A stretch of DNA of 12,250 nt. Source: an uncultured Eubacteriales bacterium (GTDB lineage: Bacteria; Bacillota; Clostridia; Oscillospirales; Oscillospiraceae). Both the position numbers and the translations under genes were made by a program. The notes under the pieces are model-generated. The model was not told the DNA's origin. It ran no database searches and saw nothing but the letters and a program-made list of their open reading frames with translations. Shown here piece after piece: positions 1 to 6,496 of the stretch. Within the stretch, counting starts at the first letter, position 1, and each line of letters starts with the position of its first letter. The stretch is from contig CAJLCS010000050.1 of the NCBI GenBank assembly GCA_905205195.1, positions 1 through 12,250 of the forward strand, written 5' to 3'.

Positions 1-133
1 GCGGTATCTCTCTGTTGCACTTGTCCTGGGGTCACCCCCGGCGGGCGTTACCCGTTATCCTTGCCCTGCGAAGCCCGGACTTTCCTCACCCGGATCCTTT
101 CGGATTCCGGCCGCGGCTGTCCGGCCCGGTCGT
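1..133 (-). ncRNA. rnpB: RNase P RNA, 5' part (incomplete at left window edge)
   Basis: The catalytic RNA of RNase P removes 5' leaders from tRNA precursors. Read on the - strand, the region contains the conserved block GAGGAAAGTCCGGGC (73-87) and the block GTGCAACAGAGAG (8-20), both hallmarks of bacterial RNase P RNA. Before the first block lies a short helix closed by a GAAA tetraloop (loop at 98-101), in the position of P3. The CCGGGC version of the first block and the GGTAACGCC segment resemble ancestral type A rather than Bacillus type B; that subtype call is inference. The 5' end near 133 is estimated as 7 bases past a perfect -10 box. The 3' half lies outside the window. An open frame that would extend murD upstream through this region on the + strand is antisense to the RNA and is not coding. 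Confidence 0.95.
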
Positions 134-140
134 GAGAACG

Positions 141-169
141 ATTATACCGCAGGATGGCGAAATTGTCAA
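141..169 (-). promoter_or_regulatory. Consensus sigma-A promoter of rnpB
   Basis: On the - strand a TTGACA box (164-169) and a TATAAT box (141-146) are separated by exactly 17 bases. Both boxes match the consensus perfectly, as expected for an abundant stable RNA. The start point is predicted near 133. It stands back to back with the murD promoter. Confidence 0.9.
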
Positions 170-174
170 ATCTC

Positions 175-203
175 TTGCAAATTCTTTTCGGAGCGGCTAT
201 ACT
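175..203 (+). promoter_or_regulatory. Sigma-A-type promoter of the murD-ispD-ispF operon
   Basis: TTGCAA (175-180) and TATACT (198-203) are separated by 17 bases, giving a start near 210 and a leader of about 38 bases before murD. Its -35 box is only 5 bases from the -35 box of the divergent rnpB promoter. The leader contains a GC hairpin (216-231) just ahead of the ribosome binding site AGGAG (236-240). Confidence 0.8.
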
Positions 204-248
204 AAAAGCAAATCGGGCGGCGTCTGCCGCCGAAAAGGAGTGCTTTTC

Positions 249-1613
249 ATGCAATCTGCATTTGAATCGTATTTTCGCAGCCTGACCGGCAAAACCGTGG
301 CGGTGCTGGGCCTGGGCGTCAGCAACCGGCCGCTGGTGCGGCTGCTGCTGCAATTCGGCTGCCGGGTGATCGGCTGCGACAGGACGCCCCGGGAGAAGCT
401 GGACCCGGAAGTGCTGGCGCTGGAGCAGGCGGGGTGCCGCCTGCAGCTGGGGGAGACCTATCTGGAGAACGTGCAGGCCGATCTGGTATTCCGGACGCCG
501 GGCATGCACCCGGCCAACCCGGCGCTGGAGGCCCTGCGCCAAAAAGGGGCCAAGGTGACCAGCGAAATGGAAGTGTTCTTTGAGCTGTGCCCCTGCCGGA
601 TTCTGGGCGTCACCGGCTCCGACGGGAAAACCACCACCACCACGATGATTTCCGAGTTTCTGAAGGCCGCAGGCAAAACGGTCTGGCTGGGCGGCAACAT
701 CGGTACGCCGCTGCTGTCCCGGATCCCGGAGATGCACGGGGAGGATTTCGCGGTGGTGGAGCTCAGCTCCTTCCAGCTGATGGACATGAAGCGCAGCCCC
801 GGCATTGCGGTGGTGACCAATCTGGCGCCGAACCATCTGGACGTCCACAAGGACATGGCGGAGTACATCGATGCCAAGAAGAACATTTTCCGCCATCAGG
901 GGCCGGAGGATCTGCTGATTCTCAACGCCGACAATGCCATTACCCGGGAATTCCGGGGGAACGGCCGGACGGAATTTTTCTCCCGCCGGGCGGAAACCAA
1001 CGGCGCCTGGGCGGATGAGGACTGGATTTATCGCCACGGGCAGCGGCTGATTGCCAAAAAGGACATTCTGCTGCCCGGCGAGCACAACGTGGAAAATTAT
1101 ATGGCCGCCATTCTGGCGGTGGAGGGACTGGTGCCGGACGACGCCATCCGGAAGGTCATGACCGCCTTCGGCGGCGTGGAGCACCGGATTGAGCTGGTGC
1201 GGGTGAAGGACGGGGTGTCCTACTACAACGATTCCATCGCCTCGTCCCCCAGCCGGACCATTGTGGGGCTGAAGCGGTTTTCCCGGAAGGTGCTGCTGAT
1301 TGCCGGCGGCTACGACAAGCACATCCCCTTCGACGTGCTGGGGCCGGAGGTCTGCGCCCATGTGAAAACGCTGTTTCTGAACGGCGCGACGGCGGCGAAA
1401 ATCCGCGCGGCGGTGGAGCAGGCGCCGGAATACCGGCCGGGATACCCGGAAATCGTGGGCTGCGGCGATTTTACGGCGGCGGTTCAGGCGGCGGCCGCCG
1501 CCGCAAAGCCCGGGGACATCGTGCTGATGAGTCCGGCCTGTGCGGCCTTTGACCAGTTCAAGAATTTCGCCGTCCGGGGCGCGTATTTCAAAAAGCTGAT
1601 TGCGGAGCTGTGA
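249..1613 (+). CDS. murD: UDP-N-acetylmuramoyl-L-alanine--D-glutamate ligase MurD
   Basis: Cytoplasmic Mur ligase that uses ATP to add D-glutamate to UDP-MurNAc-L-alanine in peptidoglycan precursor synthesis. The 454-residue length is normal. The N-terminal Rossmann-like domain has GLGVSN (21-26). The central ATPase domain has the P-loop GVTGSDGKTT (120-129), ELSSFQL (171-177), NLAPNHLDVH (191-200) and a DAKK segment whose K210 is the likely carbamylated lysine, by alignment from memory. The C-terminal domain has EHRIE (311-315), AGGYDKHIPF (352-361) and LMSPACAAFDQFKNF (426-440). The segment NDSIASSP (327-334) replaces the common NDSKATN. The ATG at 249 is chosen because AGGAG lies 8 bases upstream and the MurD fold starts just after it; an in-frame extension upstream would run through rnpB. 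First gene of the operon; ispD begins 2 bases after the stop. Confidence 0.97.
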   Translation: MQSAFESYFRSLTGKTVAVLGLGVSNRPLVRLLLQFGCRVIGCDRTPREKLDPEVLALEQAGCRLQLGETYLENVQADLVFRTPGMHPANPALEALRQKGAKVTSEMEVFFELCPCRILGVTGSDGKTTTTTMISEFLKAAGKTVWLGGNIGTPLLSRIPEMHGEDFAVVELSSFQLMDMKRSPGIAVVTNLAPNHLDVHKDMAEYIDAKKNIFRHQGPEDLLILNADNAITREFRGNGRTEFFSRRAETNGAWADEDWIYRHGQRLIAKKDILLPGEHNVENYMAAILAVEGLVPDDAIRKVMTAFGGVEHRIELVRVKDGVSYYNDSIASSPSRTIVGLKRFSRKVLLIAGGYDKHIPFDVLGPEVCAHVKTLFLNGATAAKIRAAVEQAPEYRPGYPEIVGCGDFTAAVQAAAAAAKPGDIVLMSPACAAFDQFKNFAVRGAYFKKLIAEL

Positions 1614-1615
1614 CC

Positions 1616-2338
1616 ATGGACGGAAAGAAACTTGCCGATGCGGTGCGCCGGGCCTTGCCGCCCCGGTATTGCAGCGCGGTAATTGTGGCGGCGGGCAGCG
1701 CCACCCGGATGGGCGGCATCGATAAGGTCATGGCGGAGCTGGGCGGCGAGCCGATGATCGTCCGGACGGTCCGGGCTTTTCAGCAGTGCGCTGCCATCCG
1801 GGAAATCGTCATTGTGACCCGGGAGGACCTGATCCGGCGGATTACCGGCCTGTGCGGCGGCTTTGACAAGGTCCGGGCTGTCATCGCCGGGGGCGACAGC
1901 CGGGCGGCGTCGGTGCGCCGGGGGCTGAACGCCCTGTCCGAGGAGACGGAGCTGGCGGCGGTCCACGACGGCGCCCGGCCGCTGGTGACGCCGGAACTGA
2001 TTGACCGGGTGGTCCGGGCCGCGGACCATTACGGCGCGGCCATTCCGGTGATTCCGGTGAAGGACACCATCAAGGCGGCGCCCAAGGGACTGGTGCTGGC
2101 CACGCCGGACCGGTCCAAGCTGGTGGTGGCCCAGACGCCGCAGATCTTTGATTTTGACCTGCTGCGGGGCGCTATGCAGAAGGCGGAGGAAACCGGCGCG
2201 GCGGTTACCGACGAAAGCTCGGCGGTGGAGCTGCTGGATATGACCGTGAAAACCGTGGAGGGCGACGAGCGGAACCTGAAGGTGACCACGCCGCTGGACC
2301 TGCGGATTGCCAAATTGCTGCTGGAGGAGGAACCATGA
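1616..2338 (+). CDS. ispD: 2-C-methyl-D-erythritol 4-phosphate cytidylyltransferase IspD
   Basis: Third step of the MEP isoprenoid pathway: transfers CMP from CTP to methylerythritol 4-phosphate. The protein has 240 residues with a nucleotidyltransferase fold. Visible motifs are the CTP-binding loop AAGSATRMG (25-33) followed by K37, HDGARP (117-122), VKDTIK (148-153), TPQIF (174-178), TDE (198-200) and GDERNLKVTTPLDL (216-229). A lead of about 20 residues precedes the first strand. Two starts are possible: GTG at 1610, overlapping the murD stop, or ATG at 1616. The ATG is preferred because GGAG (1604-1607) lies 8 bases before it but only 2 before the GTG. Its last four bases overlap the ispF start as ATGA, so the two are probably translationally coupled. 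Other CTP-using transferases look similar, but the ispF neighbour supports IspD. Confidence 0.96.
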   Translation: MDGKKLADAVRRALPPRYCSAVIVAAGSATRMGGIDKVMAELGGEPMIVRTVRAFQQCAAIREIVIVTREDLIRRITGLCGGFDKVRAVIAGGDSRAASVRRGLNALSEETELAAVHDGARPLVTPELIDRVVRAADHYGAAIPVIPVKDTIKAAPKGLVLATPDRSKLVVAQTPQIFDFDLLRGAMQKAEETGAAVTDESSAVELLDMTVKTVEGDERNLKVTTPLDLRIAKLLLEEEP

Positions 2339-2811
2339 GAATCGGACACGGATACGACGTACACCGGCTGGTGCCCGGCCGGAAGCTGATCCTGGGCGGT
2401 GTGGAAATTCCCTATGACCTGGGGCTGGAGGGCCATTCCGACGCCGACGTGCTGACCCACGCGGTGATGGATGCGCTGCTGGGCGCGGCGGCGCTGGGGG
2501 ATATCGGCCGCCATTTCCCGGATACGGATCCGGCCTATCTGGGGGCGGATTCCCTGAAGCTGCTGGCGGCCGTCCGGGAGAAAATCCGGGCGGCGGGGTA
2601 CCGGCTGGGCAATCTGGACGTGACCATGATCGCCCAGAAGCCCAAGCTCAAGGATTTCCTGCCGGAAATGGAGCGGAAGCTGGCCGCCGTGCTGGGCGTG
2701 GCGGAGGACCGCATCAACATCAAGGCCACCACGGAAGAGCATCTCGGCTTTACCGGCGACGGCAGCGGCATGGCCTGCCATGCGGTGTGCCTGCTGGAAT
2801 CGGCGCAGTAA
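2335..2811 (+). CDS. ispF: 2-C-methyl-D-erythritol 2,4-cyclodiphosphate synthase IspF
   Basis: Converts CDP-methylerythritol 2-phosphate to the cyclic diphosphate with release of CMP, in the MEP pathway; the family works as a homotrimer with active sites between subunits. The 158 residues are full length. The start MRIGHGYDVHRL supplies metal ligands D8 and H10, and H42 in LTHAVMDALLG is the third. HSDADV (34-39), GDIGRHFPDTD and the C-terminal KATTEEHLGFTGDGSG region, which lines the CTP site, are all present. The C-terminal loop reads FTGDGSGMA rather than the more usual FTGRGEGIA, a mild variant. The start overlaps the ispD stop by 4 bases and GGAGGAGG (2323-2330) precedes it at good spacing. 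A strong hairpin lies 22 bases past the stop and may end most transcripts from murD. Confidence 0.97.
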   Translation: MRIGHGYDVHRLVPGRKLILGGVEIPYDLGLEGHSDADVLTHAVMDALLGAAALGDIGRHFPDTDPAYLGADSLKLLAAVREKIRAAGYRLGNLDVTMIAQKPKLKDFLPEMERKLAAVLGVAEDRINIKATTEEHLGFTGDGSGMACHAVCLLESAQ

Positions 2812-2833
2812 CACGAAAATTCGCACCCTTTCG

Positions 2834-2866
2834 ACCTCCCGGGCATAGGTTAGCCCGGGAGGTTTT
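2834..2866 (+). terminator. GC-rich hairpin after ispF: weak terminator and/or mask over the next ribosome binding site
   Basis: An 11-bp perfect stem pairs 2834-2844 (ACCTCCCGGGC) with 2853-2863 (GCCCGGGAGGT), closing an 8-base loop, and is followed by only four T (2863-2866). This resembles an intrinsic terminator for murD-ispD-ispF with a short U tract. The 3' arm also contains GGGAGG (2857-2862), the only good Shine-Dalgarno sequence for the ATG at 2871, with 8 bases between them. The structure could therefore act in termination, in translation control, or in both. No separate promoter is evident between it and ispF. Confidence 0.75.
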
Positions 2867-2870
2867 GCGT

Positions 2871-3137
2871 ATGGACTGGGATTATATCACCTTTCGCTCG
2901 GTGACACTGGCCCAGCGGGGGGAGCGGGTCCTGAAGCAGGGCGGCGTGGGCTGTGTGCTGCTGCGGACGCCCCGCCGGATGGAGGCAAAGGGCTGCGGCT
3001 ATTGCCTGCGGCTGCGGCGGCGGGATATGGAAGTGGGACTTTCTCTGCTGGAAGCGCAGAGGGTGCCCTATTCCGGACTTTACGCCGCGAACGCCGACGG
3101 CAGCGTGGAGGAGGTGCGGCGTGATTTATTTGGATAA
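2871..3137 (+). CDS. DUF3343 family protein, putative Se/S carrier
   Basis: Small 88-residue cytoplasmic protein of the DUF3343 family (Pfam Se_S_carrier), which has been proposed to carry sulfur or selenium between a desulfurase and an acceptor; no reaction is firmly established as far as I know. The family signature is visible as LLRTPRRMEAKGCGYCLRL, with TPR at 33-35 and Cys at 42 and 45. A further Cys lies at 28. The start at 2871 fits the family's beginning (a short strand, then a helix with a Ser/Thr-rich turn), and GGGAGG lies 8 bases upstream, inside the hairpin. Its last 17 bases overlap the cysteine desulfurase gene, which implies coupled translation and a shared task. No selD or molybdenum hydroxylase gene, which accompany some relatives, is seen here, so the carried element is undecided. 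Confidence 0.85.
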   Translation: MDWDYITFRSVTLAQRGERVLKQGGVGCVLLRTPRRMEAKGCGYCLRLRRRDMEVGLSLLEAQRVPYSGLYAANADGSVEEVRRDLFG

Positions 3138-4224
3138 CGGCGCCACGTCGTTCCACAAACCGCCGGAGGTGGCCCGGGCGGTGGCGTCGGCCATGGCCCG
3201 CTGCGCCAATCCGGGCCGGGGCGGCTACGGGGCGGCCATGGCGGCGGCGGAGACGGTTTACCGCTGCCGGGAGACGGCGGGGGCCATGTTCGACTGCCCG
3301 CCGGAGCGGGTGGTCATGACTTCCAGCTGCACCCACGGCCTGAATCTGGCCATCCGGTCGCTGATTTCTCCGGGGGGCCGGGTGATTATTTCCGGCTTTG
3401 AGCACAATGCCGTCACCCGGACGCTGCACAGCCTCCGTGCGGAGATCCGGGTAGCGGGTACCCGGCTGTTTGACTGGGCGGAGACGCTGGAGGCCTGGGA
3501 AAAGGCCCTGCGGGAGGGCGCTGACGGGGCGGTGTTTACCCACGTCTCCAATGTGTTCGGCTACCGACTCCCGGCGGAGGAGCTGGCGACGCTGTGCCGC
3601 TGGTACGGGGTGCCCTTCATCGTGGACGCGGCCCAGTCCGCCGGGACGCTGCCGATTTCCCTGGAGGGCTGGGGGGCGGCCTATATCGCCATGCCGGGGC
3701 ACAAGGGCCTGCTCGGCCCCCAGGGGACGGGACTGCTGCTGTGCGGGGAGGACGGCGTGCCGCTGCTCACCGGCGGGACGGGAAATCAGTCCCTGTTACA
3801 GGAAATGCCGGCGGAGCTGCCGGAGCGGCTGGAGGCGGGAACGCTGAACGTGCCGGGCATTGCCGGTCTGACGGCGGGGATGCAGTGGCTGCGCCGGACG
3901 GGGACGGACCTGTTGGCCCGCCGGGAGGCGGAGGAGGCCCACCGCTGTGCGCTGGCGCTGGAAAAGCTGGGGCTGCGGGTGTTTTACGGCCCCCATCAGG
4001 GCGGCACGGTTTCCTTCGTGCCGGAGGGGGACTGCGAGGAGACGGCCCGGCTTCTGGCGGACCGGGGCATTGCCGTCCGGGCCGGGCTGCACTGCGCGCC
4101 GCTGGCCCACCGCAGCGCCGGAACGCTGGAGACGGGCACGGTCCGGGTCAGCTACGGAATCGACGCAAATCAGGCACAAACCGACGGGTTAATCCGGGCG
4201 CTGACTAAAAAAACCGGGGGTTGA
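3121..4224 (+). CDS. Cysteine desulfurase family protein (class V aminotransferase, EF2568-like)
   Basis: PLP-dependent enzyme expected to release sulfur (or selenium) from cysteine (or selenocysteine) as a protein-bound persulfide. It has 367 residues. The start IYLDNGATS (2-10) followed by KPPEV is typical. FEHNA (93-97) gives the stacking His96; VDAAQSAG (168-175) gives Asp169 and Gln172; GHKGLLGPQG (193-202) gives the Schiff-base Lys195; AGLHCAP (321-327) gives the likely catalytic Cys325; VRVSYG is near the end. The HVSNVFG and GHKGLLGPQGTG wording resembles the EF2568-type subfamily rather than housekeeping IscS or NifS. GTG at 3121 is chosen because GGAGGAGG (3107-3114) lies 6 bases upstream and the conserved fold begins at once. 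It overlaps the DUF3343 gene by 17 bases. Specificity for S against Se cannot be told from sequence. Confidence 0.92.
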   Translation: MIYLDNGATSFHKPPEVARAVASAMARCANPGRGGYGAAMAAAETVYRCRETAGAMFDCPPERVVMTSSCTHGLNLAIRSLISPGGRVIISGFEHNAVTRTLHSLRAEIRVAGTRLFDWAETLEAWEKALREGADGAVFTHVSNVFGYRLPAEELATLCRWYGVPFIVDAAQSAGTLPISLEGWGAAYIAMPGHKGLLGPQGTGLLLCGEDGVPLLTGGTGNQSLLQEMPAELPERLEAGTLNVPGIAGLTAGMQWLRRTGTDLLARREAEEAHRCALALEKLGLRVFYGPHQGGTVSFVPEGDCEETARLLADRGIAVRAGLHCAPLAHRSAGTLETGTVRVSYGIDANQAQTDGLIRALTKKTGG

Positions 4225-4249
4225 CGTAAAAATTTTTATAGAATGTCTA

Positions 4250-4278
4250 TTGCTATCCCCGGTGCAATCCGCTATAAT
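4250..4278 (+). promoter_or_regulatory. Sigma-A-type promoter of cdaA-cdaR
   Basis: TTGCTA (4250-4255) and a perfect TATAAT (4273-4278) are spaced by 17 bases in an AT-rich island within a GC-rich region. The start is expected near 4285, leaving a leader of about 74 bases. The leader contains the 10-base palindrome GTCGGCCGAC (4310-4319) and GGAAGGGG (4338-4345), a purine tract 13 bases before the cdaA ATG. Another TTGACG (4221-4226) has no matching -10 box. Confidence 0.8.
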
Positions 4279-4358
4279 AAAACAAATAATAGGCTTTATA
4301 TGGGAAGCTGTCGGCCGACGGAAGATCCGGGCCTTCAGGAAGGGGTGCACGCAGGAAA

Positions 4359-5228
4359 ATGGAACAGATTTCATCGTTTTTTCAACAGCTGACCAGAATG
4401 CAATGGTCGGATTATCTGGATATTCTTCTGGTAGCCTATCTGATTTATCGGATCCTTCCGCTGATCCGGTCCACCAGCGTCATCCGGGTGGCCAAGGTGA
4501 TCGTGGCGGTGCTGGCGATTACCTGGCTGACCGGCGTGCTGGGGCTGCATACCCTCAATTATCTGCTCAGCCAGCTGATTGCCGTGGGGCTGATTGCGCT
4601 GGTGATTCTCTTCCAGCCGGAGCTGCGGCGGATGCTGGATCATCTGGGAAATGTGAAATTTTCCAAGCTCATCGGCGCCGGGGAGCAGAAGCCGGAAATG
4701 GACCCGGTGATTTCGCAGACCGTGGCGGCCTGCGAGGTGATGAGCCGCCAGAAAATCGGCGCACTGATCGTCTTTGCCCGGGAGCACCCGCTGGAGGAAT
4801 ACTTCAAAACCGGCACCGTCATTGACGGCAGGGTGTCCGAGCAGCTGATCCGGAATATTTTCTTCCCGAAGGCCGCCCTCCACGACGGCGCCATGATTAT
4901 CTGTAACGGCCGGGTGGCGGCGGCAGGCTGCGTGCTGCCCCTGTCCGAAAGCGACCGGCTCAGCGCCGATCTGGGCACCCGCCATCGGGCGGGCGTGGGC
5001 ATGAGTGAAGCCACCGATGCGGTGGTGGTCATCGTCTCTGAGGAAACCGGCACCATTTCCGTGGCGGTGGGCGGAATGCTCAAGCGGCATCTGGCACCCC
5101 AGACACTGGAAAAGCTGCTGCACAACGAGCTGTGTCCCGATCAGGGGGAACAGAAGCAAAGCCCCATGATGCGGCTGCGTCAGAAGTTCCGCAAAAAGCA
5201 GAAAGGGGAGAGCGGCGATGAGGAATAA
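4359..5228 (+). CDS. cdaA: Membrane diadenylate cyclase CdaA (DacA)
   Basis: Makes cyclic di-AMP from two ATP; in Firmicutes this second messenger controls potassium and osmolyte transport and cell-wall homeostasis. The 289-residue protein begins with three hydrophobic segments (about 19-36, 43-62 and 67-85), then PELR (87-90), then the DAC domain (about 110-250). The catalytic motifs DGA (176-178, within LHDGAMII) and GTRHR (206-210) are intact. A charged tail rich in Lys and Gln follows. The ATG at 4359 fits the family start; the nearest purine tracts are GGAAGGGG 13 bases upstream and AGGA 2 bases upstream, so the ribosome binding site is not ideal. Its end overlaps cdaR by 11 bases, the standard pairing. 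A promoter lies directly upstream. Confidence 0.96.
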   Translation: MEQISSFFQQLTRMQWSDYLDILLVAYLIYRILPLIRSTSVIRVAKVIVAVLAITWLTGVLGLHTLNYLLSQLIAVGLIALVILFQPELRRMLDHLGNVKFSKLIGAGEQKPEMDPVISQTVAACEVMSRQKIGALIVFAREHPLEEYFKTGTVIDGRVSEQLIRNIFFPKAALHDGAMIICNGRVAAAGCVLPLSESDRLSADLGTRHRAGVGMSEATDAVVVIVSEETGTISVAVGGMLKRHLAPQTLEKLLHNELCPDQGEQKQSPMMRLRQKFRKKQKGESGDEE

Positions 5229-6456
5229 ACTGCTGGCGGCGCTGCTGTCGCTGGTGGTGGCGTTTGCCCTGTGGGCCTACGTCATTACCGATGTCAGCCC
5301 CGGCGCCGAGGAGCGCTTTTCCAACATTCCCGTGGTGATGAACGGGGAATCCTATCTGGAAGATCATGAACTGATGGTCACGTCGTCGCTGGATAAGACG
5401 GTGACGCTCCGGCTGGCGGGCAACCGCAGCGACCTCAATAAGCTCAACGCATCCAACATCAAGGTTTCCGTGGATCTGACCAAAATCTACAGCGCAGGCG
5501 AGTATAAGCTCTCGTACGAGATTGCCTACCCCGGCGACGTTGCCTCCAATGCGGTGACGGTGCAGAACCGGGATCCGTCGGAGCTTACCGTCACCGTGGA
5601 AAACCGGAAAAGCAGCAGAGTCCCCGTGACCATCGTGTATGAAGGTACCGTGCCGGACGGCTATATCACCGACAAGGATAACGCCGTGCTGGACAACGAC
5701 AAAATTATGGTTACCGGACCGGAGTCGGTCATCAACCAGATCACCATGGCGAAAATCAACGTCAGCCTGGAGGGCCGCACCGAATCCCTCAGCGAAAGCT
5801 ACAAGATCACCCTCTGCGATTCCAGCGGAAACCCGGTGGACGTCCATCTGGTGACCACCAACGTGACGGAGGTCCACCTGGACCTGAAGATTCAGCGGGT
5901 CAAGGAGGTGGAGCTGGCGCTCCATGTCATCAGCGGCGGCGGCGCCACCCAGGAAAACAGCAGCATCGTCATTGAACCGGCAACCATCCGGGTGGCGGGC
6001 AGTGAAGCGGCGCTGAATCAGTTGGAGAAGCTGGAAATCGGCGAGATCAATCTGGGTGACTTCACCTCCGACGGCGAAAAGACCTTTGCCATCGACACGC
6101 TGCTGCCTGTTGGACTGACCAATCTGACCGGCGTGAAGGAAGCGACGGTGAAAATCAGTTTCCCAAAGCTGAAAACCAAGGAATTCAGCGTTAAAAATAT
6201 CACGGCGCTGAATGTACCCGCCAATCTGGACGTGACGCTTCTGACCGAGGCCCTGACGGTGAAAATCCGGGGCGCCATCGCGCTGGTGGACGCCATCAAG
6301 GCGGAGGATCTGGCGGTGGTGGTGGACTTCACCGATGCCCAGGTGGGCACCGCCTCCGTGAAGGCGAAAATCGTGATTCCCACGGTTTACGCCGGTGTCG
6401 GCGAGCTGGGAACCTACAGTGTGTACGCCGAAGTGAAGGAAAAAGACAAGACGTAA
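5218..6456 (+). CDS. cdaR: CdaR, YbbR-domain regulator of CdaA
   Basis: Membrane-anchored protein that binds and modulates CdaA in Firmicutes. The 412 residues start with a single hydrophobic anchor (about 5-24, LLAALLSLVVAFALWAYV), after which the protein should lie outside the membrane. Four YbbR-type repeats can be seen from recurring segments: LAGNRSDLNKL (66-76), VTGPESVINQI (165-175), VAGSEAALNQL (259-269) and IRGAIALVDAI (350-360), each followed by a strand ending in DL, SL, NL or DF. GGGGAG (5205-5210) precedes the ATG by 7 bases, within the end of cdaA, so translation is probably coupled. glmM, which often follows cdaR, is not next; yicC is. The longer-range role of the repeats is not evident from sequence. 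Confidence 0.93.
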   Translation: MRNKLLAALLSLVVAFALWAYVITDVSPGAEERFSNIPVVMNGESYLEDHELMVTSSLDKTVTLRLAGNRSDLNKLNASNIKVSVDLTKIYSAGEYKLSYEIAYPGDVASNAVTVQNRDPSELTVTVENRKSSRVPVTIVYEGTVPDGYITDKDNAVLDNDKIMVTGPESVINQITMAKINVSLEGRTESLSESYKITLCDSSGNPVDVHLVTTNVTEVHLDLKIQRVKEVELALHVISGGGATQENSSIVIEPATIRVAGSEAALNQLEKLEIGEINLGDFTSDGEKTFAIDTLLPVGLTNLTGVKEATVKISFPKLKTKEFSVKNITALNVPANLDVTLLTEALTVKIRGAIALVDAIKAEDLAVVVDFTDAQVGTASVKAKIVIPTVYAGVGELGTYSVYAEVKEKDKT

Positions 6457-6496
6457 CCGTGCAGCGGCGGCTGCGCAGACGGAAAAGGGGAGATTT

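Noticed and set aside
15..248. In-frame upstream extension of murD by 78 residues
   Set aside because: It runs antisense through the RNase P RNA gene and both promoters; the MurD fold and a good ribosome binding site start at 249.
48..1361. Long antisense open frame opposite murD (437 residues)
   Set aside because: Low-complexity, His-, Pro- and Gln-rich translation typical of the reverse strand of GC-rich coding DNA; no recognisable family.
1610..1615. GTG 1610 as the ispD start
   Set aside because: The only ribosome binding site, GGAG at 1604-1607, would be 2 bases away; ATG 1616 has proper spacing.
2812..2870. A promoter for the DUF3343 gene in this gap
   Set aside because: No -35/-10 pair resembling sigma-A consensus could be found around the hairpin.
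2953..3120. N-terminal extension of the cysteine desulfurase by 56 residues
   Set aside because: It lies wholly inside the DUF3343 gene in another frame and its Cys/Arg-rich sequence is unlike the family; GTG 3121 has a strong ribosome binding site.
4221..4249. TTGACG as the -35 box of a second cdaA promoter
   Set aside because: No acceptable -10 box at 16-18 bases; the TTGCTA/TATAAT pair just downstream is far better.
6459..6476. Hairpin between cdaR and yicC as a terminator
   Set aside because: The stem is only about 7 pairs including a wobble, and no T tract follows.
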